From positions 2,591,501 through 2,655,500 of the forward strand of contig CM055896.1 of the NCBI GenBank assembly GCA_029582155.1: 64,000 bases of DNA, written 5' to 3'. Shown here piece by piece: positions 10,101 through 18,936 of the stretch. Both the position numbers and the translations under genes were made by a program. Numbering within the stretch: the stretch's first letter is position 1; the number at the start of each line of letters is the position of its first letter. Origin of the DNA: Panopea generosa. Lineage: Eukaryota; Mollusca; Bivalvia; Adapedonta; Hiatellidae. The notes under the pieces are model-generated. The model made no database searches. It was not told the origin of the DNA and worked only from the letters and a program-made list of their open reading frames with translations.

Positions 10101-11855
10101 GTCAGTTAAACTGTATGTTCTTTGAAGGAACATCTATGTACAGTATGCTGTTACAATGTTATACACAATTACTGTTTTCGCACACTTCCCTGATAAAATA
10201 AAACAAAAGGGCAATGATGTACCCAATTGCCTTTTCCCTGGCTTTTTCATGAATATTTCTAAGTATATAATTATCAACTTAAAAACTAAAATTAATAACT
10301 TAAACCTAAGACCATCCTGATTTAGACTCATTACAATTACATGCAGCAATTTTACATTTGTCCGTAGAATAGATAAATAACCAGTCAAAGCAATCAAAAT
10401 AGGTAAATTGTTTGTATATCACCAACAATACAATTTACTCATGAATCAAAGAAATATTGGTAAACAAATGATTTAAAACTGAAACAATACTGGTTTATTT
10501 TGTGAATCATTTTACTGCAATGTAATGATATATTTATTCAATGCTGGTCAAAGTTCTAACAGAAAATGAGCAGTTAACGATAAAGCCATCTCTCTTTTAT
10601 GAATGAATATAAAAAAAGTGCTTATTCTGCATATAAAGCTGATTGGAGTTTGGGGTCACAATATTAAGATTTCTTTTCTCAACATACAACCCCTCTGGAA
10701 AATTTGATGACTCACGTTTTACAGTTACAGGCAATTAAAATGTGTTTATTTTTCTATTCATGATAAAGATTTAGTAATGAAAACACATTGTAGAAAAATA
10801 TAACAACGACAACAATGTACAAGAAGAAATTAAACTGTTAAAATTGATGTTTTTTTTCCTTCCATCACAACTACATCCTCTTATCTTCCCAACTTTAGGA
10901 CCAGAATGGAGCAAACACAAACTTTATCAATGTTGCCAAATATAAACGCATTAAAACACTGTCTGCTAATAAAAGGGCCAAGGGACATAATGACATAATG
11001 CCTTGTGAAAACTTGTGAAAACTATCGAAGACCTAGAACTTGCATTAAAGATTTTTTCAAAACTAGGTGGAGAACCATTGGTCACAACATATCCATGCCC
11101 ACGTACATGCATTTGTAGTTTAGAGAAAAATATTTCTATACATAAGATTGAGCTACTAGGGCGGGGCAAAAAATATATCCCAGTAGTGACTGCAACACAC
11201 TTGCCTGAAGACCACAACATCCTTGTGCTTCATATAAAACAAAGCTAAAGCATCTGGAGTTTCGTAAGACTTCAGGTTTTCTAGTATGAATGATGCTCCA
11301 GGGTAGAGTCATATTTTCAACAAACTTGATTATAGAACATCTACACTACAAAATAATTATGAATTATAAAATATCGAAGCACTATCTTTTGCAGTTTCAG
11401 TAGAAAATCTCGTCAAGTTTAGCTACATAAGCACATGCCAAATTTGGTAAAGGACCACTTATAATACATGTAAAGTTTAAGAGAAGATTTTTGTAAAATA
11501 GTTAATGACATACTGATGGACAGACACAGGATACTCAGCAAATTTCACCTTGAACCTTAGGCTCCGATGAGCTACAAATGCTTCAATATTCATTGGTTTT
11601 ATTGTTTTGACATTATTAACCTTGGTTGAGTTGTTCAAAGCTACTTAAAACTCTGTTAGGTGAAATTAGGTGAATGTTTGATTAAAAAAAATGCACACTT
11701 TTCGAGTACAAAGAGTTCTAGAAGTAGCATGACATTTTGTTACGATTGCCAGTGAACTTTCACACTGTATGTACACTCAGGAACTTTGAAAACGCATTCA
11801 CCAGGATACATACACTTGCTAATGAGACCTGTGAATTTCACTTTTTGCTTTCGCT
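10101..11855. other. Gene-free stretch, nothing recognised
   Basis: AT-rich. Short open frames on both strands at 10966-11248 overlap each other, match no family I know and lack splice or start context. No SINE heads or inverted repeats stand out. Confidence 0.4.
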
Positions 11856-12140
11856 TTGATTTGATTTATTGAATATTTAGCGTCATTTTTATGCCATCGT
11901 GGGCTAACAGACGATCAGTTAACCTAACCACTGTTTTTCCTGGGATTAACCAGTACTCGAGCACACCCCGTCTCCGCAAGTAACTGATAACTTTCCCACT
12001 TGAAACAGCGGTGAGAGACGAATGATAATGAGACACAATGTCGTATATCAATCATCACGGAGACTGTTGCCAGGCAGGGATTTGAACTCACGACCCCTTG
12101 ATTGATAGTCAGACGCGTAACCGACTGAGCTAATTGGGCC
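11856..12140 (-). mobile_element. SINE family A, full-length copy
   Basis: Minus-strand head with box A TTAGCTCAGTCGGTTACGCG and box B GAGTTCAAATCCC, the same body as the copy at 4011, and a 3' end of AATATTCAATAAATCAAATC. It sits about 300 bases beyond the AKAP17A coding end, possibly within its 3' UTR. Confidence 0.87.
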
Positions 12141-12444
12141 CGGCTTTCGCTTTGAAACATGGAAAGAAATGCATCAAAAATTCAAGTCTCAGTGAAGACA
12201 GAGATGGCACTCTTAACATATATAAACTTTGTTTGAAATCAGATGAATTTTTCTGCACTAAAATTACCTGTATATAAGTGGTGCATTTTCAAAGTCCCTG
12301 AGTGTATTAAATAAAAAAACAACACACAATTCAAAACTCATTTTAACAAGAAATCTAAGCTAAAAGTACTTTGAACAACGGGGTGCTGGCAGTATAACAT
12401 AAGATTACAAAAATTCATAACTTCATAAATGCACCAACGACTAT

Positions 12445-12561
12445 CTAGTCTGAATCTTCCTGATGCTGACACAGCTGCTGTGCAGGTCTTATGTCTATCA
12501 CATACGGCAATTTTGTCACTCTATCTTCCTCTTGTGGGCGTTCAGCTATCATCTCTTCTAG
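12445..12561 (-). other. Possible stop-codon readthrough extension of AKAP17A (38 codons)
   Basis: Minus strand after the UGA: CTA GAA GAG ATG..., open in the same frame for 38 codons to TAG at 12445-12447. The peptide starts LEEMIAERPQEEDRV and ends QHQEDSD. Ten of 38 residues are acidic and four are Lys or Arg, like a protein tail rather than translated AT-rich UTR. Whether it is translated is unknown. Confidence 0.45.
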
Positions 12562-13382
12562 TCATCTCTTCATTACAACTGCAGATTTTAATTTTGTCTT
12601 TCCTGAGAACTTTTTCCTTAACTCCTCCCTTAAATGTTCCTGTTTTTGTTCTTCCATGGATTTCCAGTTTTTTAAGAGTTTCTCCCTGAGCTCTTGTTCT
12701 TGTTTCACTAAATGTTCCTTTTTCTTTTTCACAGCCTCTCTTTTCATTTGTTCTTCCTCTTCTTTTCTCTGTTTCTCCATATCTACTTGTCTTTTCCTCT
12801 CTTCTTCTAGCTCTACTTCTTTTATCTTGAGATCTTCCTTCACTTTGACAACCTGTAAAATTAGTTAAACATAATTTTGATTTCTGTTGTCCCCAAATTT
12901 CTATAAATATCCACTCCATTGTAAAGGTAACTTGTTCAGTGTTAGCATCGAACACATTTTTAAATACAAATCGTGTCAAATACTGAGACAGTATGATCGG
13001 TCAAGTATGATGTCAAAAATAACATAAAACCATGGTTCAACGCAACACTGCGGTATTACCGTATTTGTTTATATTTAGATAAAGCAGTCATGCGCTGAAC
13101 CCTCGAAACATGAATCTGTTTCCCATTTCTACTGAAGCAGTTCAACTAATAGATCTGTCACAGCACAAAGCTTGCTATTCCATTTACAGACTTTAAATCT
13201 ACAGAATACATGAATTGATTTCCTGGAATAAGGTGCTGAATAATTGATACTTGTAGTATAGACTATACACTATAAATGATATAAATACTGTATAAGGAAT
13301 GAACTTCATTTGTTAGACATTTCGTTTTGTTGTTTTTTAAATGGGGTTTAACACCAATTTTAACTCATGACAGATTATATAT

Positions 13383-13425
<43 letters not shown>

Positions 13426-16400
13426 AGTTTTATTGGCAGAGGAAAACCTCAGAATTAATCAGAGTAGAACCACTGTCCTTCTGACAGTATTTACGGTAAC
13501 TTGCAAAATTCCTCACATAAGTGTTTAGACAGAGCTGGGATAAAACCCGCGGACTCAGAGGTAAGATGACAGCTCCTTAGACCACTCGACAGCCCGTCTC
13601 AGGTCAACTGGGTAGGTGTACTGCACCAATATCATAAAAACCTTAAAACAATAGATAACAAGAGTTGTCAGAAGACCAACAAAGCTCGCCTCTGGGTGTC
13701 TAAGTCCAAAAAGGGCCATAACTATGCCAAAATGCAATCCAGAGTTATGGTTCTTATCTCTGTGTGGTCCATTGATGATGGTTAACACACATGCAAAGTT
13801 TCATTTATATCCAATGAGTGGTTGCATAGGTATCTGAAACTTGTACGCAAAAGTTTAACCTGGGTGTCTACAGACAATGACGATGACGACGCCGGGGTCA
13901 TGACAATAGCTCTCCTTGGACTTAGTCCCGGCCAGCTAAAATACAAATTTGAGCGGTAGAGAAGTAGTTAGAGCATTGGCAATTTTGATATTTTGCATAG
14001 TCATTTTAAAGAAAAATGGACAGAAATCATGAAAAAAAAAATTAAACATTTTGAAAGTCAATAAAAAGTTTGGGTAGCTGCAATTTTTAGTGAGTAGGTA
14101 GGAGTACGGCAAACAATTTATTTTTTAAGAACAGCCTCAGGAAGCCGATTCAAGAGAAGTTCACATAAGCTCTGAGCTTTCTTCACAATCAGATAAATAA
14201 ATTAGTATAAACTACATGTATGACATACATTGATATTTCTCTGAAACAAACATATGCACAATTTATACCATACACACCTTTACTCTTTCAAACAATTCTG
14301 TCAGCAATCTCAGTGACTCAAGTTTTCGTTGTTGCAAGAGAAACTTTCTTTCTTCTAAAGCTATTTTTAACTGCATCTTCTTTTCCTCCTCCTTTTTTCG
14401 TTTTTGCCTCTGTCTCTGTTTTCTTTTATCTTCTCTTTCCTTTCTTCTGTCTTCTCTTTTCTGTAGCTTTTCTTGTCTTTTTCTGTCCCTCTCTATTTCT
14501 TCTTCATCTTTTAGTCTCCTGTAATATAAGCTAGATTTAAAGCAGGTTTCACCACAGGATCTGATGGAATTAAAATGCTGGGATACAAGCCCGACACTCA
14601 AATGTCCTCCCCAAAACATTTTCAAGTGCCATTAAAACAGAGCTACATTCTCTACATAGGTGAAACTTGACAATAAAAAACAAGACATTCAACCTGTTTT
14701 ATTTTATGCATCATAATAATAATTATACAAAATACAGAGAAAATAATGATTTAAAGGATAATAGGCCTTTGCAGGATATTGTTTAAGACTTCAAGTGTTG
14801 AGTACACATCACTTCTGGTATTTAAAATATGTATTTTAATATTATAATTGCATCATGCAGATAAAATTTTAAATTATTTTCAGAAAGAGAGTTACATGGG
14901 AATTACCTAGTGTCCCTTTAATTTGTAGGTATATTTTTTCCCCAATGTGTTTATTAATTTGTTGTTTTTGTTCATGGATAGCAAATCTGACACAAATCCT
15001 GATGGTGCCAAATAACCTTTTTGTGTTGGTAAACCATACGGATGCCTTAAACTTCAATTTCATTGTTTTTTCTATAAAAATTGGTCAACTTTATCATAAG
15101 TTAAACAAAATTGATAAAAGAAATAAATATTTTTATATTTTAGCTTCTTATAGTGGGCATATTTTTCGGATGCATCTATCAGAACAACTACGGTAAAACA
15201 AACTTCTTATAATTCCGTTAAGATTTATTGTAGTTCAAGATTTTGCAAACCTACCTTTCTTCTTCAACTTTTCTTTCTTGTTCCTCCCTCTCCCTTTTCA
15301 CTTTTTCTTCTCTCTCTCTTTCCAGCTGTTCCAGCTTCTCCCTCTCTAACCGCCGTTTGCGTATTGTTTTGTCCGACAGATGCTTTGTCTTATCAAAGTC
15401 AATCTGCAATTTAAAGAAGAGAGCATAAGTATTTTCTGTCAAACTTTGTGCATTTCACCAGCTGCAGATAATATGGTGAATAGATAAATTTAGAAGTACA
15501 ATAACCGCTGCATAGAAAATTAGGCCATGTTAGGCAATCCCTTTATATTTCAATATGATACCAAACACTCCGAAATAAACGCACCCAGAGGTTATGCATT
15601 TTGAAACTAGAAATGAGTCCATGGGACACAGATGCCCCCACTTTATAACTACATTGTAGATATCAATAAAGCCAAATATCAAGTTTCATCAAAATCAGTC
15701 CATCAATAAAGATTTTAGAGGTCGGAAACCGTCAGCCAATCAGAGCCCAGATCATCTATTTAATATGCGCCAATTCCATCCATTGTCGAACTTGACCTAA
15801 GTCTTGTTGATATAAAGCCAAATATAAATTTTTGTCAAAATCGGTCCTTAAATAAAAGACTTTAGAGGTCGGAAACTATCAGCCAATCAGAGCCTAGAAC
15901 ACCATTTTGAAAAAAGAGTGCATTGTGTTACAATATAGGGGTAGAGGACAGAATCTTATTTTAAAAGTTTACACAGAGCTGAGTACATAATTCATACAAA
16001 ACTGTGGTTGGAGCGGGGGTGGGGAGAGTGAACACTAGGGAAGTCAAAATTGGGCAGACTATTTGATTTAATTATCAATTACAAAACAAAATTAAAAAAA
16101 ATAAAAAAAGTATGTGTGTGTGGGAGGTGGGGGGGGGGGGGGGGGGGGGTGCACCAAAACTATAATGCAGGTGGGATGCATACATTAATGATTGGGCGAG
16201 TACAAAAACTCCCCTATTCATGACTATTTCCTATTGTTATTCAAATTTTCCAAAATGACACATTACTTAGGCCATCCTTAAAAAATATATTTGTTTGCTG
16301 TCCGCCCCAGTATTTTTCATGTTGGTAGGTAAGTAGATAATTCTTATTGATTTTGCATAGTCATTTTAAAGAAAAATGGACAGAAATCATGAGAAAAAAA

Positions 16401-17462
16401 TAGGAAATGCATAAATGCTTTGACAGTCAATAAAAAAGTTTGCATACCTGCAAATTTTAGTGAGAAGGCAGGAACATGGCAAACAATTCTTTTTTTAAAG
16501 ACAGCCTTAAGCCAACAAATAGTCGTTTAACAGGCACTTGACCCAGTGCAAAGTTAAGATTCCTGAAGTTTCTACATTTGATATTAATTGTCATTTTTAT
16601 TTTATAGAACTTTTAACAATCAATTCTCTAAATATAAACAAAATTTCTACAGTACCTTTAAGTTTGCTATGGCACATTTTTCATCTTCATCCATGTACAG
16701 AAGTTTCATGCCACGTAATCGGTCCATAGCTTTAACAAAACCTATATACTCTTTAAATTGCACATATGCATCAAATATGAGATCCTGACCAAATGTAAAT
16801 GTTTGTATGGCACCTGCTTTAATTAGTCCTGACATTTCCTTTCTATATGGGTCCAGCATTGGTATATCCACGCAACGAATATCACCAAACTGTCCAAACA
16901 CTTTCTTTAAACACTCTTCACTCGGTTTGTCTCTCTCTTTGTTATAACATGAAGCGAACCATCTGGAAGGGAGATCTTTAATGTGTATAGTGTCCGGTCT
17001 TTCACCAGGCCTCATTTCATTCATGTGTCGCGCATCTCTAAAATATGAGTCCCAATCATGCCGAACGGGAAACTGAATTTTTGCTTCCCCTGCTTTCACT
17101 TTGAGCTGATCTGGAAAACCACTGAGTTTTATAGATTTTCCTTCCAGTCTTTGCATTATGGTTATGACTAGATTTTTATTTTCAGCTTCACCCTCAAAGC
17201 GTATGAACTCCATTGTGCTTTTCACGATTTTCAGTGAAGTGAAAGAATGGGGTTTGATCATTCCTTTGATTCTTTCCATTACTTCCCAGTTTGATATCGA
17301 CTTGCCTGCCTCCTTCAGCTGGGGAAGTTGAACACACACATTAACCCTGGCAATTGGTTTAAGGTATAGACCCAGTGGCTTGTAAAATTCCACAGCATCA
17401 GTGGAGTCTGTGCATATGCTGGCCCCAGCGGCAGTCATTTTTTTAATTTTATTGGACTGGAC
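12445..17462 (-). CDS. AKAP17A: A-kinase anchor protein 17A (AKAP17A / SFRS17A-like), complete coding region
   Basis: Four coding exons on the minus strand (17438-16656, 15403-15255, 14518-14278, 12852-12562) join in frame to 1464 bases, 487 residues plus UGA stop. All junctions are GT-AG. The protein follows vertebrate AKAP17A closely: GKSISNWEVMER, STMEFIRFEGE, RHDWDSYFRDA and PGERPDTIH, then an RRM (about residues 149-264) with VFGQFGDIRCVDIP. A TKHLSDKTIRKR linker, a Glu/Lys/Arg-rich coiled coil and the amphipathic helix LESLRLLTELFERVK (377-391) follow; the helix aligns with the PKA-binding helix of the vertebrate protein. In vertebrates AKAP17A tethers PKA to splicing-factor compartments in the nucleus. 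The long Arg-Ser tail of the human protein (about 695 residues) is absent. The stop context is UGA-CUA-G and the frame stays open 38 more codons to UAG at 12445-12447; the span given includes this possible extension and the few 5' UTR bases of the first coding exon. Confidence 0.93.
12562..12852 (-). CDS. AKAP17A: AKAP17A last coding exon (residues 392-487 and UGA stop)
   Basis: Acceptor TTTTACAG|GTTGTC at 12852. Encodes VVKVKEDLKIKEVELEEERK and further charged coiled coil, ending KLKSAVVMKR and TGA at 12562-12564. The stop is followed directly by CTAG. The exon matches the vertebrate protein only in general helix character. Confidence 0.9.
   Translation of the reverse strand, partial: VVKVKEDLKIKEVELEEERKRQVDMEKQRKEEEEQMKREAVKKKKEHLVKQEQELREKLLKNWKSMEEQKQEHLREELRKKFSGKTKLKSAVVMKR
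13341..13610 (-). mobile_element. SINE family C copy with internal (AT)n expansion
   Basis: The minus strand has a tRNA-Leu/Ser-like head (GGTCTAAGGAGCTGTCATCT, decayed box B GGTTTTATCCC) and the family C body (GTGGTTCTACTCTGATTAAT, CTGCCAATAAAACTGGAT). The end is interrupted by about 38 bp of pure AT dinucleotide at 13386-13423. Confidence 0.75.
13386..13423. repeat. (AT)n microsatellite, about 19 units
   Basis: Uninterrupted AT alternation, lying inside the SINE described at 13341-13610. Confidence 0.95.
13960..14147 (+). repeat. Dispersed repeat, copy 1 of 2
   Basis: Shares TTTGCATAGTCATTTTAAAG, AAAAATGGACAGAAATCATG, AGTCAATAAAAA and ATGGCAAACAATT-like stretches with 16345-16512. Both lie in AKAP17A introns in the same orientation. 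Class unknown. Confidence 0.65.
14278..14518 (-). CDS. AKAP17A: AKAP17A third coding exon (residues 311-391; coiled coil and PKA-anchoring helix)
   Basis: Acceptor TTATATTACAG|GAGAC at 14518; donor AAG|GTGTGT at 14278. It encodes a highly charged helix and then ALEERKFLLQQRKLESLRLL and TELFERVK. Hydrophobic spacing in LESLRLLTELFERV fits an amphipathic regulatory-subunit-binding helix and aligns with LQSIRLIAELLSRAK in the human protein. Confidence 0.93.
14519..15254 (-). other. AKAP17A intron between coding exons 2 and 3
   Basis: AT-rich; nothing recognisable beyond the splice sites. Confidence 0.8.
15255..15403 (-). CDS. AKAP17A: AKAP17A second coding exon (residues 262-310)
   Basis: Acceptor TTGCAG|ATTGAC at 15403; donor AG|GTAGGT after 15255, splitting codon 311 (AG/G). 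Encodes IDFDKTKHLSDKTIRKRRLE followed by a Glu/Arg/Lys-rich coiled coil. TKHLSD and the basic run are conserved with vertebrate AKAP17A. Confidence 0.93.
15655..15900 (+). repeat. Imperfect direct duplication, two units of about 100 bp
   Basis: Both units run from AAAGCCAAATAT through TTTAGAGGTCGGAAAC to AGCCAATCAGAGCC. The second contains insertions and substitutions, so the duplication is old or derived from a dispersed family. Confidence 0.7.
16129..16149 (+). repeat. G21 homopolymer
   Basis: Twenty-one consecutive G after a GT-rich stretch. Length in the assembly may be unreliable. Confidence 0.9.
16345..16512 (+). repeat. Dispersed repeat, copy 2 of 2
   Basis: Related to 13960-14147 over about 160 bases in the same orientation. 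Confidence 0.65.
16656..17462 (-). CDS. AKAP17A: AKAP17A first coding exon (residues 1-261; N-terminal domain and RRM)
   Basis: ATG at 17436-17438. The exon is preceded on the minus strand by TTTCTATTTTAG ending at 17463, a good acceptor, so an untranslated exon probably lies upstream. Donor AAG|GTACTG at 16656/16655. It holds the conserved N-terminal region and nearly all of the RRM, ending ...CAIANLK. Confidence 0.95.
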
Positions 17463-17464
17463 CT

Positions 17465-18891
17465 AAAATAGAAATTTAAAATCATCAAATATCTAGATAT
17501 CAGACTGTTTCAACTTACAGTTTGTACATTTCTTATTTAACTGTATACAGTAATTTTGAATTTGATATAAGTCAGTGTCATTAATTTTCTTTATCATTTA
17601 AATGATGATATTTTGAAACATTTCCAAAAGTTAAAAAGATGCCTAAAAATACCACAAGTTGAGTTAAAAATTCAAAAAATCAAAATACATTGTATATGCA
17701 CAAAATCAGTTTGATAAACTCTAGTCTCATTTAATCGCCGTAATAGGGGTGAGACAAATAAAAAAATAAAAAAATCGTTCGAAAACGTGCTTTGATATGC
17801 ACTAGATAAACTCATATATATACTTAATCTTCTTCGATGAATTATGTAATTTTTCTTATTTTTTTAATGGTCACTTATTATAATTTAGATTACTATATAT
17901 ATATAAATCAAATATGGTTTAAATTATTTTATTATGTAACGAGTAGGCTGACCTAATCTTATATGTACAAATTCTGTCCTGTTCTGATATATATTAATGA
18001 TAATGCTTTTAGAACTATGTAATTATGATTATGGAATAAATATTGATCACCTATAATCATTAACAGCTTTTAATTATAAATACAAAGTGTTTATATAAAT
18101 TTACTATATGCCTTTTTTCCCCCTTATTTTGACATGGAAACCGTTAACCACTATCAGCCGATGGGCACAATTTGAAAGTAAAATAATTCCTCAAGTTAAA
18201 CACTTCATAATTTCGGAGCCCATTTTAATTTTGTTAACTAGCATAAAACTACAGAACTTTAACTGGACACTTTAGTTTTTTTTACCTTTTAACTATCAAA
18301 CCTTTTCTAAATGTCTATCCTTCAATTCCTTAAATTCTTTTCTTAACCTAGCATCATCCGTCGCGTCAAATGTGACTGCGTCGACGTATGATGTAGATGT
18401 AGAACGTACGATGTAGACGTTGTCTGTACGTATTTTAAATTAATCTTACCCCACCACATAATTTAGTATTATTCCAAATATTTAACAAACAAAAACATAA
18501 TTATTTGAAGGGCTAGTGTGATAGCAATCTGATATAACACTGTACCTTACATTAAGGTTATAAATAAAATATAAATGACGAATATTTACGTACAAAACAT
18601 AAGACAAATCATGTAAATTATTGCTTTCACTGTTTTGTTTTGCATTTCGCGGCCATGTTTTTCCGTCACAGAAAGATAAATTAATAAAATTTAATAATTC
18701 TCTTTTAATAATTTTTTCAATAATTTAACATAAATATAATAAAAAAATATTTAAATGAACCAATAGCCAATTTAGTTACGCATATTAGTATAGTATGCTC
18801 TATATTTGTTGGTTTCTTTTTGTTGTTATCCTCACTGTTGTTTTTATTTAAACTTATGGATTTGTTTGCTATCTTCCATGCCGGTTTCATC
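17465..18891. promoter_or_regulatory. Shared upstream region between divergent AKAP17A (-) and RARS1 (+)
   Basis: The two start codons face away from each other 1.45 kb apart with no gene between. The first part (17465-18340) is very AT-rich and probably the first intron of AKAP17A, because an acceptor ends at 17463. A CpG-containing cluster lies at 18357-18430 (repeated ACGT and GTAGA motifs). A YY1-type motif lies at 18649-18659. No TATA box is obvious near RARS1. The exact transcription starts and the AKAP17A untranslated exon are not determined. Confidence 0.45.
18649..18659 (-). promoter_or_regulatory. YY1-type motif AACATGGCCGC
   Basis: Exact fit to the AANATGGCNGC consensus on the minus strand. 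YY1 sites of this form commonly lie just downstream of transcription starts of housekeeping genes. It could mark the AKAP17A 5' untranslated exon. The single match is suggestive only. Confidence 0.35.
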
Positions 18892-18936
18892 ATGGCTGAC
18901 GAAGTTGCTGTGTTGACTGCTCGCGCTATTCAAGCT
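18892..18936 (+). CDS. RARS1: RARS1 exon 1 (residues 1-15)
   Basis: [15 protein letters not shown], followed by donor GCT|GTACGT. The acceptor of exon 2 continues in phase 0. Short first coding exon ahead of the leucine zipper. Confidence 0.85.

Larger units (their letters stand above)
12853..14277 (-). other. AKAP17A intron between coding exons 3 and 4
   Basis: Contains a family C SINE interrupted by an (AT)n run (13341-13610) and one of two related copies of a dispersed repeat at about 13960-14147 (TTTGCATAGTCATTTTAAAG), the other being at 16345-16512. No coding sequence seen. Confidence 0.8.
15404..16655 (-). other. AKAP17A intron between coding exons 1 and 2
   Basis: Contains an imperfect direct duplication (15655-15770 and 15808-15900) sharing AAAGCCAAATAT, TTTAGAGGTCGGAAAC and CAGCCAATCAGAGCC, a G21 run at 16129-16149, and the dispersed repeat at 16345-16512. 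No exon seen. Confidence 0.8.

Noticed and set aside
9324-10133. Three overlapping minus-strand frames of 189-269 codons rich in Ser, His, Phe and Ile
   Set aside because: All three come from the same 20-bp minisatellite; simultaneous openness in every frame argues against coding.
10966-11248. Overlapping frames of 77 and 84 codons on opposite strands
   Set aside because: Both strands open over the same segment without recognisable content; likely chance or old repeat.
12429-12868. Plus-strand Ser/Leu/Phe-rich frames opposite the last AKAP17A exon
   Set aside because: Antisense translation of the Glu/Lys-rich exon; similar artefacts occur opposite the other coiled-coil exons at 14220-14534 and 15243-15428.
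12542-12979. 145-codon minus-strand frame overlapping the last AKAP17A exon
   Set aside because: It is an out-of-frame shadow of a purine-rich coiled-coil exon and runs across the acceptor into the intron.
18641-18665. Possible AKAP17A first exon starting with an ATG on the minus strand (ATGGCCGCGAAATGC)
   Set aside because: No convincing donor follows and the frame cannot be linked to the known start; kept only as a regulatory motif.
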